A DNA stretch of 64,000 nucleotides from Hydrangea macrophylla. Lineage: Eukaryota; Streptophyta; Magnoliopsida; Cornales; Hydrangeaceae. Numbering within the stretch: the first letter of the stretch is position 1; the number at the start of each line of letters is the position of its first letter. The position numbers and the translations under genes were made by a program. The notes beneath the pieces were generated by a model. It had not been told where the DNA came from, searched no databases, and was given only the letters and a program-made list of their open reading frames with translations. The stretch is taken from the NCBI GenBank assembly GCA_033977485.1, contig CM066984.1:32097501-32161500 (forward strand). The letters run 5' to 3'. Positions 33,140-44,094 of the stretch are shown one piece after another.

Positions 33140-34180
33140 CCAAAGGTTACTCAAAAAGTCAATGAAAAAATAGATAGGCTTATAGGGCTAGCTTCATTTG
33201 GACCGCCAGGTATGTGGAATGGGTCTCCAACGTTGTTCCAGTGGTAAAGAAGAATGGGAAACTCAGAGTGTGCATTGATTTTAGAAATTTAAACCTGGAA
33301 ACTCCCAAAGATGAGTACCTGATGCCAATGGCCGACCAGCTAATAGATTTGGCTGCCAAACATAAGATTCTATCCTTATGGATGGGCATTCGGGTTACAA
33401 CCAAATCTACATCACCGAACTATATGTCCCGAAGATAATTTTTCGTTGCCCAGGGGCAATTGGGACCTTTGAATGGGTCGTGATGCCATTCAAACTGAAG
33501 AATGCAAGAGCTACCTATAAATGAGTAATGAATTCAATCATTCATGACATAATTGGACGGTTCATGGAGGTATACATCGATGATGTGGTAGTAAAGTTGG
33601 AGAACAATGCCGAACATTTGAGGGACCTCGAAAAAGCATTCGAAAGGATACGGACTCACCCACTTAAGTATGCTTTCGGCATAACAGCTGGTAATTTCTT
33701 GGGCTTCCTGGTGCATCAGAGAGGCATAGAGATTGACAAGAACAAGGCTCGGCTATCAAAGCAGCAAAGCCTCCAGCTAAGAAGAAAGAATTGCAGAGGC
33801 TGCTCAGACAGATCAATTTCCTCAAGAGATTTATTTCCAACTATGAAGGGAAAACCCAAGTATTGACCCCACTACTCAAAATCAAGACCGATGAGGAGTT
33901 CAAGTGGGAAGACAGTGATCAACAAGCTTTTGAAGGGATAAAGCAGTACATGTCCACTCCTCTAGTTTTGATGCCACCCAAAGAGGATAGGTGCCTAAAA
34001 TTGTATAGCTTAGCCTCTGCTTGCTCTATAGGAAGCATGTTAGCTTAAGACAACAAGCAAGGTAGTGAGTAGGCCATTTACTACTTGAGTAGGATTTTAA
34101 CTCCAATCGAGCAGCAATACGCGCTAATTGAGAAGTTGTGTCTAGCATTGTATTTTCATCACAAATGTTAAGAAAATATA
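33140..34180 (+). pseudogene. Gypsy-2 reverse transcriptase and RNase H start
   Basis: The frames show YVEWVSNVVPVVKKNGKLRV, CIDFRNLNLETPKDEY, GHSGYNQIYI, then MEVYIDDVVVK (catalytic YIDD), FGITAGNFLGFLVHQRGIE, and the connection to RNase H (FLKRFISNYEGK, FKWEDSDQQAFEGIK). Several frameshifts and stops (near 33437, 33525, 33770, 34047) break it. The YIDD and FLGFLV motifs are intact. Confidence 0.85.
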
Positions 34181-34330
34181 TGCTCTCCTTTTCCACTTAC
34201 ATTATTTGTCAAACTGGTATGATTAAATACATGCTATCCAGATCGATAATAAGAGGCCGAATCAGAAAATGGACTTGGCCATCATAGAATTCGCAATCCA
34301 ATACCGATTGCAACAATCAGTGAAGGGCCA

Positions 34331-36109
34331 TGTGACATGAATAAAATTGTGTGCTCTAAATGCTACAGCCAAGTATAGGTGATCGTTCAAGTAATATATT
34401 TTCTAGTAAGCCTAGGTCGAACCCAAGGGAGAGATATGATTTAAATTGATTAATTATACCTAGTTTATTAATATTTAAAATAAAGAAAAGATGATTTATT
34501 TGGAAAATAATTCTAACTACTTCTTTTTTATAAAAGTGAAACTATTAACTAAAAGAAACTTTTGAGAATATTAAATTGCTAGAAATAATATTAAACTAAT
34601 GAAATTTACTAACTAAGTGAAATTACTAATTAATTATAACTATAATTTAAGTCGTAGAGTGATTTAACTAAGTAAATTAACGACTAACTAAGAATTAATT
34701 AAAGTAGTGAATTTAAATTTAAATACTTCTAAAGATGAGAAAAATGTTAGGAAATCACAAATCCACGGTAAACTTCTTAACTCCCATGCTTACAAAAAGA
34801 TATAACACTCCCAATCATCCAGAAACATGCCTCTAATGTATAAGTTTCATTAAAATAATAATATACCCTTTAACCGGCACCAAGATATAGAACCATTTCA
34901 ATTAATCCCCCTTTTTTTTTGAAGTACAAGCAGATTGCTTATGAACATGATTCATGGCGAAAACTACTCTATAGTACTTGAATTAGTTAAACTAAACTAA
35001 AACCAAGAAGCAAGTTCACAAACTGTTGAAAATCCAAGTTGAAAGTTATTAACGTCATGATTGTTAACATTGTTCATATTAGAAAACATGAAATCTTATG
35101 ATTCTCCACTTAAACATTCATTAATCTCTGGATTTAGGGCTGCCCGTTGAAAACACGCATAGAAATCAAGTTATTTTTTTTTATTGCTCTTCCCTAACTA
35201 GGGATTTAGCCTAACATAGTAAAATTGAATCTAACAATCATAGATAGCATAAACATAATGAAAACCATGATTAAACAGTAATTAATGGACTGAAAATATA
35301 AATAATAGAGAGCAATAGAACCTGGAATGACGAAAAACTACTTTATTGACTTGAAATCTAGAAACAGCATCTAAACATGGCCTTAGAAAACCTAACCTAG
35401 GGTACCTACTATATGTAAAATATGATAAAAGTTTAGTATAATACGTTTACAAGTCATATATATATATATCAATATAGGAGTCCTGGACCTAAAAAGAAGT
35501 TACTAGGTCAAATATATTGAGTGGGACCAGTCCCACTACACTACCAGGACTGGTCATGGCCAGGACCGGTCCTACACATGTTTCAGGATCGGTCCTAGTA
35601 TTCTGCAGTTGACAGCTCTGCGCGCTGATGAGAGAATTACGATACCTCTTTGCTCGGACCTTGAATTGACGCACGGTTTATGGCCACGCGACTGTAACTC
35701 GAGGAACTACAACTTTATCTCTGGAGAAAATTCACAATTCCAAAGCATTCAATGTCAAAAATGCCCTTTTCTCAGCTACTGTTGTCATTCTCTTTCACCA
35801 GAATCACCTTTTAAGCAACGAATGCTACCTTTGACCTATAAAACACTCACAAACCTTGTGTAAATGATGTAAATGAAATATCTAAGGGTTGTGTAACAAA
35901 AAGTGAGACATTAGTTGCCAAACTTCAAGATCCGCTTCATCAAAATGCACCCAATAGCTTATAAGACCATACAAATACACATGTTTTAGCATTAACATCA
36001 TGAAACTGCAATGTTATTGAAATGCGTGTAACTCTAAGGACTTGGGGATAAAAGTATGCATAAAATACCATTTAACATGCTATGAATATGCACTTTCTAC
36101 GTCTAATCA
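34331..36109 (-). mobile_element. Solo LTR (minus) within the gypsy-2 RNase H region
   Basis: The host frame reads QQSVKG up to about 34330 and resumes with QAIANFLANHPD at about 36110. The inserted block starts TGTGACATGAAT and ends CGTCTAATCA, so both strands have TG...CA ends. On the minus strand the last 100 bp (TTGGGTTCGACCTAGGCTTACT) resemble plant gypsy LTR ends. CCA is present on both sides, but a clean 5-bp duplication is not. No coding frame is present. Confidence 0.65.
35520..35605. repeat. GGACCGGTCC-type palindromic units in the solo LTR
   Basis: Repeated GGACYRGTCC-like palindromes (GGACCAGTCCC, GGACTGGTC, GGACCGGTCC, GGATCGGTCC) lie in tandem, at a place in the LTR comparable to the CG-rich units of the 23642-24978 solo LTR. 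Confidence 0.7.
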
Positions 36110-36600
36110 CCAAGCCATAGCCAATTTCTTGGCCAACCACCCAGATCTCACAAATCTGGACGATTTGATCTTAGCACCAAAAACACTGAATGTCTCTCTG
36201 ATGCCATGGACCCTTGTCTTCGATAACTCAAAGAATTCAGAAGGGCCGGAGCAGGGGTAGTCATAATATCACCCAAGTGCAAAAAAATGAAGATGTTATT
36301 TTGGCTTGACTTTAAGTGCACTAACTATCAAGTTGAATACGAAGCACTAATAATCGGGCTAGAGGTATTCCTTGAAATGGGGGCATCGTCCATGCACATT
36401 AAAGGTGGTTCAAGTTTAGTTATTGGGCAGATATCTGGTGAGTTCTAGATAAAAAGCTGGGAGCTATGCCCATTTCATTTTGTGGCTACTTAGCTTATGG
36501 ATTCTGTTGATGATACAAGCGTAAGTTACATACCTGATCCACGAATATTGAGGCCAACAAGCTTGCGAAAGCAGGGTCAGCCTCACCTCTGCAGAAATGA
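36110..36600 (+). pseudogene. Gypsy-2 RNase H end and second RNase H
   Basis: QAIANFLANHPDLTN is the usual end of the first RNase H. It is followed by WTLVFDNSKN (expected Asp-Gly-Ser position), GAGVVIIS across a frameshift near 36255, YQVEYEALIIGLEVFLEMGA and a decayed tail. This is the extra RNase H typical of Tat-lineage elements. Stops are present. Confidence 0.72.
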
Positions 36601-36645
36601 ATAGAAGATCAAGCCATCATAATACAAATCTGATCATTACCATCC

Positions 36646-37985
36646 ATGGCAAGGAGAGGATGTTATACGACTACGAATTCTGTATTAATGGATGACAACG
36701 ACTGGAGGCTTCCCATCATAGAATATTTGAAGCATCCAAATGTCAGAGTAGAACAAAAGGTGAGGTTGTTTGCTATCCGATTTGTACTACTAGATGGAGA
36801 GGGTTTAAGAAACCTATCGAAGATGATGTAATACTGAAGTGCCTAGGGAAGAAACAAGCTATGCAGGTGATGGCCGAAGTCCACAAAGGAATTTGTGGGG
36901 CTCATCAGGCCAGAACAAAAATGAAATGGCTCCTAAGAAGATACAACTATTATTGGCTAGGCATACTCAAAAATTGCATTAGCTATGCCAAGGGATGTCA
37001 GGCTTGCCAGTAGCATGGCCCGATTCAAAAAGTGCCAGCCAAGGAGCTTCAACCCATAATAAAGCCATGGTCATTTAGAGGATGGGCCATGGACTTAATT
37101 GGCAAGGTACTTCCACCATCATTGGCCAACGTTGTTTTATCATAGTAGCTACAGAATACTTTACAAAGTGGGCTGAGACTATACCGTGCAGGACAGTAAC
37201 TCAGGCCATAGTGATTAAATTCATAGAAGAACACACAATACACCAATTTGGCCTCCCAGAAACTATTACGGCTGATCAAGGATCTATGTTCACAGAAGTA
37301 GAGACCAAGGCCATCGTTGAAAGTAGAGGAATTACCATCCCAACGATCAGGTCGAGTCATCTAACAAGATCTTGAAAGGGATTATTAAAAAGTTGGGATA
37401 AATTATTGTCTGAAGCACTTTGGGCCTATCGGACTTCCAAAAGATCCAGTACTAGAGTTACACCATTTATGTTGACCTATGGGCATGATGCCATGTTGCC
37501 TATGGAGGTTACAGTCCGGTCAACCCAAAGGGCATAATAGAATTAGCTTGAGCCTGCTGGGTAAATAGAGGTGATGATAGCTAAACTAGAAGGACTCGAT
37601 GAAATAAGGCTAACGACCTTAGACTCAAAAGGTGCAGAAACTATGGGCTGTCCGAGTATACAATAAAAGGGTTAAAGAAAAGTCTTTCTGCGAGGAAGAT
37701 TTAGTTTGGAAAGCCGTCCTGCCCATTGGGGACAAGGATAACCGATATGGAAAGTGGTCGGTTAACTGGGAAGGGCCTTTCATCGCCCACTAGGTAAAGA
37801 AAGGTGGGGCCTATAGGTTGTGCGATATGGATAATGAGGTTCATACAAGGTTAATAAACGGTTAGTATTTGAAGTCTTACTATCCTACTTTATGGGAAAC
37901 CATTGATTTAGAGTACAAACCGAGCCCTGAGTTAGAGTATGAACCACTTATCAATTATGAGCCTGATTGATCGAAAGTGGGTTTA
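36646..37985 (+). pseudogene. Gypsy-2 integrase
   Basis: Order: linker (DWRLPIIEYLKHP), zinc-binding region (VHKGICGAHQARTKMKWLL, then KGCQACQ), core with first Asp region replaced by Glu in FIIVATEYFTKWAETIP, second Asp in ITADQGSMF, and the tail LWAYRTSKRSST, TPFMLTYGHDAMLP. The zinc and core parts are in different frames and the third catalytic residue is not readable. It ends near 37985. Confidence 0.83.
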
Positions 37986-38077
37986 TATTAATAAGTGCAA
38001 CGCATAGGTTCCCCTAAAAAAATTGCAAATAAAGCAAAAATAAATATATACAAGGAAAGAAGGCCGACTCAAAGTTC

Positions 38078-41000
38078 CTAAGATTTTCTCTCAAATTTTT
38101 CCCAGATCTTCCCAACCCCAGTTCGATCTTGTTGTGCTTTACGAAGCTTGTGGGACCAAATATGGGCAGTTGGAATGTTTGCTTGTAGTTGGTCACTGCA
38201 TTTATGAGCAACTTCACCAAGTTGAGCCAAGGCCGTGTCAACCTTTGTCAATGTTGCATCATTAGTGATAACGTCTGCCTCGCATTTTTCCAATTGCGCC
38301 TTAAGTGTGTGTTTGTTGTAGTTTTGCGTGGGTGTGCCAGAACCAAACATGGTTCGAGTGTGCAAACTAATTTCCTAGATCACTTGTGTGAGTGATACGC
38401 AAGGTTTGAGAATCTAACTTCTAACTGTACGATTCTGATGGCCAAGTAGGAAAGTACGCTTGGCCGAAAGTCCTATGGCAGCACTGAAGCACACAAGCCA
38501 TACAAGTGATGAAAAAAAAAGCAAGAGAAATTAAATAAAATTGGATTTTTAATTAGTTGTAGGAGAAAAGATTACAAGAGAATGCTAAGAGTGCCAAGAA
38601 AGCCTACAAAACTAAGAATGCTAAGAGTGCTAAGAATGCTGTTTAGAATGCATTTTGGATGCGGTTTTTTAGGGTCATGTAGAGTGACTTGATAGCTTGC
38701 TGGCATGCTATATTTATAAGCCTAGCTGAAGCTGATGGAGATAAGGAAATAAAATATCTTTTATGATAATCTGGTAAAAAAAATACCAGATGTATCTCCA
38801 TAAATCTAGTCTTGAACCTAAACCGAATATGGTCTTCATTCAGCTTCCTTTGCTTGCAAGTAAAAGATATATACTCCCTTGATGCGATAATATCTTTAAA
38901 TATTATCTTCCAAATTAATCTGGTATTATCTTTGCATAAGTGATAATATCTCAAGAGATGCAATATCTCAATATGGTAATGTTTATCACCAATAGTACAG
39001 AGATTGTAGGGTGAAAAACTTCCCAAAATGATTAGAATAGTGACTTACATGGACTAAAGAATTGCCAATTAAGGTGGGACCGACTAGCTATAGGCATATC
39101 AGCCCAATTGAAACATTTGCATCAGTTTGAATAAGCACAAAGTGGCTGCTTCGATTAAACCCACGTTATCAAGGTCCAACCTTTTTAAAGCATCAGCAAG
39201 TGCAAAGTGAACATATGGCCAACTAGTACAACCAAAGTGGTGGCCCACCGAATTAATTAGTGAAGGAATCATAAAGGTGACCAAAACCAATGTATTGGCA
39301 GAATGATCACATGGCCTACCGATAGCTTAGTCCGATGGCAGTTTAAGGTGCCCGATGAGACTATGTCAAAGCCATCCTTAGCACTGAGTGTCGATGTAGC
39401 CCAATTATTGAAGACGGATGGCCATATTCAACTATGTGTGGCCCACCATAAATGTCTTTAAAGAATGTTTTATCAATCTGAATGATTCTAAATAAATGGT
39501 TGATCTGCCCGAATTGATATATGCATAGTAGCCCAATTATAGATAGATGGTTCAAAATTCATCTGGCTCCCCTAATTTTGAACCAACCACTTAGTCCCTA
39601 ATTTATACAATCCGTCTCTTAATCTGAATGAAAAAAATCACATTAGACCTTATACAAATTTTGACTTAAAAATGTATTTTTTGGGTACAAACAGCGTGGC
39701 AATACGAGCCTGGAGCCAGGCATCTCGGGCAATCACTTAAGCTTGAGTTACCTTCCCACCTTCGTACTTCATCTTGGAAGATGCAAGAAAATATATCGCC
39801 TTCTGCCGGGCATTACTATGAGCTTCGACCTCAATTTGAACAATAGAGGCCGATTGTTCCAAGATACGGTAGCCTGGTAGCCACTCTTGCATTTCTTTGA
39901 GCAGAGAAATCTGCCCGGTTGTGAGCAAAGGATCAACAAAAAGAATACCCAAAGTCGTATCAATTTTCAGAGGACAATGGAAGATTACCAAGCTTACGGG
40001 TGGTGAGCCCAAACACAAGGTCCTTTTACTATTGCAGGCTTGATGGGGTGGCTGCCTCGGGCTCCAACGAACCTAAATCAAATGCTTCAAGGTCCAGACT
40101 AGTGAAGAAATCATCAAAGGGTATAAAATAGTTCTGGACCTAAAGGAACATCCTATTTAGGAATAATGAAAGCCAGGCCCAAGGGTTAATATACTTATAA
40201 AAAACAGGAAAGCAACAAGCCCGACCAAGAAAAAAAGTCACTTAAGCATGAACTGGTATAGAGGCCGAAACATCTTGTGACACAATGATTAAAGATGTAG
40301 AGGTGATTTCATCATCGCCTGATTGTGAGACTAGAGCGTAGACCGTTTGATGGCTTGGCCCAGGAAGAGGGGTCACAGTTTCCTCCACAGAAGCTTCAGC
40401 GACCATACTTTCAACAGGTTGAATGTTTTCTTCAACGATGGGATCGGCCACTGGAGGTTGATCTTCACTAATAGGGACTAATTCACTTACAATACTAGAA
40501 GTTTGGGAATCGGTAGTAACGATTTCTTCCACATTCTCCGAGACCGATTCTGTTGTAACTGTAGAGTCGATTTGATAGGTTAAATTATTATCTCCACCAG
40601 CCCATTCTAAGGCTAGTAGGACCGGTTGTTCTAATCCATCCCCAGTAGTGCCTAATATGTCTTCTTACACATCCTCACTAGTAAATGAGATGATTACTTG
40701 ATTAGGCACAGACTCTCCAGTGGGGTCAGTATACTAATCCCCATTAGAAGGGATGGAAGGGGGAATGATCTAAAGCGAGATCGGTCCCAAATTAGCAACC
40801 CGCTCAAGGATGACCTTACCCCATTCAATCACCGTGGGGACTTGTAGAGGAGGTAGCAACACCCGCGGTTGGGCAGTTGGTGGTTGGACCATTGGAGTTT
40901 GAGAAGACTGTCTGACAGGCAATATTTCCTCCTCAGATGTTTCATCTACCAGCTGAAAGGATCAAAAGGTTTTTTTAGAATGGAAGATAGACTAAAAGGG

Positions 41001-42719
41001 CCATATAGAAGCTAGAGAGAAGCAATACATGGGTAGACGAGGTAGTTTTTTTTTCTTGGTCGGCCCTTTGTCCGTCATTTTTTTGGCAACCAGCCTCTTT
41101 GATGGTTGCTTCTTTCGGGCTACCATAGGTGCAACAACGGGTTCATAGGCCTTAATGGCTGATGAAATAGTAAACTGTAGGAGCATCTCAGTAGCAGTAC
41201 TCTGGAATATCTGGGTGGTCCAATTGGACCACTACTTCTCAAATTCTTCAGAAACTACCAGTCGGGCATGGGAGGGCTGGAAGACAAAAGAAGCCTTCAA
41301 TTTATCAAACCATTCTTTGATCCTCTTCACCTGATCATTGTTCACAATTAAGCCTCGTTCTACTTAGTCAAACATTTATAGTAATGGTTGGGAAAAGAGG
41401 AATCAACTGCAAAAGCCCGAATTGACGAGCGAAGAGTGGGGCAAAATAGTATTCTACCCTACATTTGTTATTGATTTGGGGAATGTTTGGGCTGTATATG
41501 ATATCCCTAGCCACCAAGTAGTTAGAGAATATCTCATTGTAAGTAGTTTTGGTCCTCAGACCCAAGTTAGAAGGATTGTTAGAAAGTTAAAAAAATGAGT
41601 AGAACTAGAGAGAGAAGAAGGGAGTAAAAAGAGAAGGAGTCTGAATGAGCATCATTCGTAGAAGAAGGTAAAACACTCTTCAAATGTGTGACAGGTAGGC
41701 TCAACATCCACAAAGTGGAGGGAAAAGATAGAAACTTTAGCCAACTCTCTAGTAGGAGGCTGAAATTAAGGGAAATATGAATACAGCCAAAGCTGCAAGA
41801 CCCAGATAGGGCTTCCTCCAGAATTAAAGCCGAATTAATAAAATATGTTATACCTCGAACAAGGTATGCCTAAATGAGAGTATCTAAGGATAGTGGCTTA
41901 CCAGAGGTCAGGGCCAGGGCTAAGGTAGTATATTCTTTAGTAATGGCTTGACTAGCCGAGCAGAAAAGATACATGTTTAGCTAATAGGAACATTGTATGT
42001 TCAACATCGGACACGTCTGTCCCTTCCTTTCTAGTGGAAGTAGCCAAGAAACTCCCATAGGCTGTAATGGGCTTATGAAAAATGGCTCTTTACTTGACAA
42101 ATTCACGTTGAGGGTAGGCAAAGCTAGTTGCCCCTACATCAAGTCCAAGAATGACTTCCTGCCCGTGAGGATGAAGCCTAAGGAGATAGCTGATGTCTTT
42201 GATGGTTGGACCCATCGGCCCGCAACGGAAAAGGAACCCATTGTAAGATTTGGGTGAAGAGAAGGGCTGAGAAGAAGAGAGGTTGGTCTATCTCTAACTT
42301 GGTCCGACTGAGCATAATGGCGTCATAGATGCCCATCTGTTTCCAGAGTTTGGCCTTAGAGGCCGAGACCCTTATTAACCACTTGTCCCAATCTTCAGGG
42401 GGCGTAGGCCAACCCTTGATTGAGTGGGGGTGGTCCATACTTTGTTCCAGTAGGTAAAGAGTTGAAGATAAGGCTCATTTGCCACCGATGAGAAGTATGG
42501 ATTAAAAGCTGGAAGAGGGTCACCGCGAAATACCATGACCAGACAAGGCGCCGCCCTAGAGCCATTAGTAGTGCTGTAGTTGCTAAATATTTTGGTGGAA
42601 ATGTCAGAGGCATGATCTTTAGCCAATTACTCTCTATATCAGTTCTGAGGAAAGGGAGCATCTAGGAATGTCTTTTTATTTTTTGGCCTTAGATGAGCCA
42701 GAATGGTTCTGGGAGCCAT
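38078..42719 (-). pseudogene. Gypsy-2 antisense gene with plant-mobile-domain-like part
   Basis: The gene reads on the strand opposite to gag-pol. It starts at ATG 42719 (MAPRTILAHLRPKNKKTF). Next come segments with VARDIIYSP-like and LWKQMGIYDAIMLSR sequences. The region near 42060-42240 reads FRCGPMGPTIKDISYLLRLH, close to the plant mobile domain (PF10536) core as I know it. Acidic linkers follow (40242-40532), then a Lys-rich patch (41040-41110). The C-terminal helical part (39694-40018, resumed at 38078-38309) is cut by a solo LTR: ARIAT before, LKAQLEKCEAD after. Several stops and likely introns exist; I did not resolve all exons. Confidence 0.6.
38310..39693 (-). mobile_element. Solo LTR (minus), gypsy-2-related, in the antisense gene
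   Basis: On the minus strand it starts TGTTTGTACCCAAAAAATAC (compare gypsy-2 LTR TGTTTGCACCCAAAAATCGC) and ends AAAACTACAACAAACA. It shares with the gypsy-2 LTR the phrases CTTGTGTGCTTCAGT, ACTTTCCTACT and AGGAAATTAGTTTG. A TATA-like TTATAAATATAGCATG is retained. Flanks GTGTG and GCGTG agree at four of five bases, a decayed target duplication. Confidence 0.8.
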
Positions 42720-42847
42720 GTTAAAGAGAGATGAACAAAGTGAGGATTGCCGTCACCGGAGAAGATGAGGTTTAGAGAGAGAGGCTCTATTTGTAGAGAG
42801 AGAAAAGAGTGAAGAAGAAGATTGGGAAAATGAAAAGATTTTTACCT

Positions 42848-42873
42848 CAACCATCTGATATATATATATATAT
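42848..42873 (-). promoter_or_regulatory. TA repeat, possible antisense promoter of gypsy-2
   Basis: A (TA)n run lies about 130-150 bp upstream of the antisense ATG at 42719. It could serve as a TATA element for the antisense gene, but low-complexity TA runs are common here. Confidence 0.35.
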
Positions 42874-43003
42874 ATATACGTTGGGTATTAAATGAGAAAT
42901 GACTAGGGCATTTCTCGAGAACTGCCAATACCTGCATGATGGATGCATGGTAATTTTGAAATTCAAAAGGTCACATCAATCAATGTTAGAAGTTTGACAT
43001 GAC

Positions 43004-43018
43004 CTTTTGGGGGGCAAT
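43004..43018 (+). other. Gypsy-2 polypurine tract
   Basis: CTTTTGGGGGGCAAT directly precedes the 3' LTR start TGTTTGC. Confidence 0.75.
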
Positions 43019-44094
43019 TGTTTGCACCCAAAAATCGCATAAGAGGAACCCGAGCCTTGCCCCATGGCCTGTAAGGGAAGCCATTACAAGCCATCGGACT
43101 GGAGAACAAGGGAGCATGAGAAATTCGACTAAGGCATTGGCCCAACTACGAGGTTTAAGGATGGTGGGCCCGATGGCCGTGAAGGATGAAGAGAAGGGTC
43201 AATTGGGAATTTTATTTTGGAAAGGTGAGGAAGATCAAAGTTTTAGCCCAATTGGTCGGAGGCATGTATCTCTATCATCGGGCTCCATGTTATCACTCAG
43301 AGAGAAAGCCTGGCAGATTGGAGGAAGCGACATCCCGATAGAAGAGGAGAGAGGTAAAATGGGTGACTCATCATTTCCTTATCTGTTAGGGTGAAGATCA
43401 AAGGAAGTAGAATCTATAGGAAGGAATTTAATTAATCTAGCTGGATATGGAAGGATTATCCCAAGAATTTCGGGATTGAATCAGATCTTGATGAAGATGA
43501 AAAAAGTTGGTATAAGGAAGGATCCTGGGCGTCTTTACCTTACTTGGGGTGCAATTCAAGGGGTTCTAGCCATAGTTAAATTCTTTATTGGGTACTATAA
43601 ATATAGAAGCAGGCCTACATACAAAGCACACCGCGTCATTCTCGAAAACTACATCCAAAAAGCATTCAACAACATTCAACTACATTCAAAAGCATTCAAA
43701 CCTTGCATTATGGTGTTCTTAATGTTCAAATAGCAATAGGTTTATCCCCTTTTGTTATTATTTTCTATGGTTTTAATCTTTCATGAACAATCAAAGCTTG
43801 TTATGATCTTGTTCCTTATTTTATTAGTTTTTTCCAAACACGTTCAATAAAATATATACATGTTTTATTACCTGTTTGTGATTGTTTACCTGGTAAACTC
43901 ATTACTACTAGACTTGTGCACTTCAGTATTATCTAGGGACCTTAAGGTGAGGGTACTTTCCTACTCACCTTTAACAATCACCCTTTTTAGAAGTCAGATC
44001 TCAAAGCCTTGAGTATCGCTCACTTATCCACTTTAGGAAATTAGTTTACACACTCAAACCACTTTTGGTTGTGCAAAACTACAGCAAAAAAACA
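43019..44094 (+). repeat. Gypsy-2 3' LTR, complete
   Basis: 1076 bp, with TATA-like ACTATAAATATAGAAGC near 43593-43610 and a transcribed-looking segment rich in AAAGCATTCAA repeats (43655-43700). It aligns with the 5' LTR except for the promoter deletion there. Confidence 0.88.

Larger units (their letters stand above)
30989..44094 (+). mobile_element. Gypsy-2: Ty3/gypsy retrotransposon, degenerate
   Basis: The LTRs are 30989-31950 and 43019-44094, each starting TGTTTGC and ending in ACA. A PBS-like TTTTGGCACACCAGTAGGAC follows the 5' LTR, and a polypurine tract TTTTGGGGGGCAAT precedes the 3' LTR. Order: gag remnant, RT, RNase H, second RNase H, integrase, then a long 3' region with an antisense gene. 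Two solo LTRs in minus orientation are nested in it. The flanks (AATAT and TTATC) do not match, so rearrangement or decay removed the target duplication. Confidence 0.87.
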
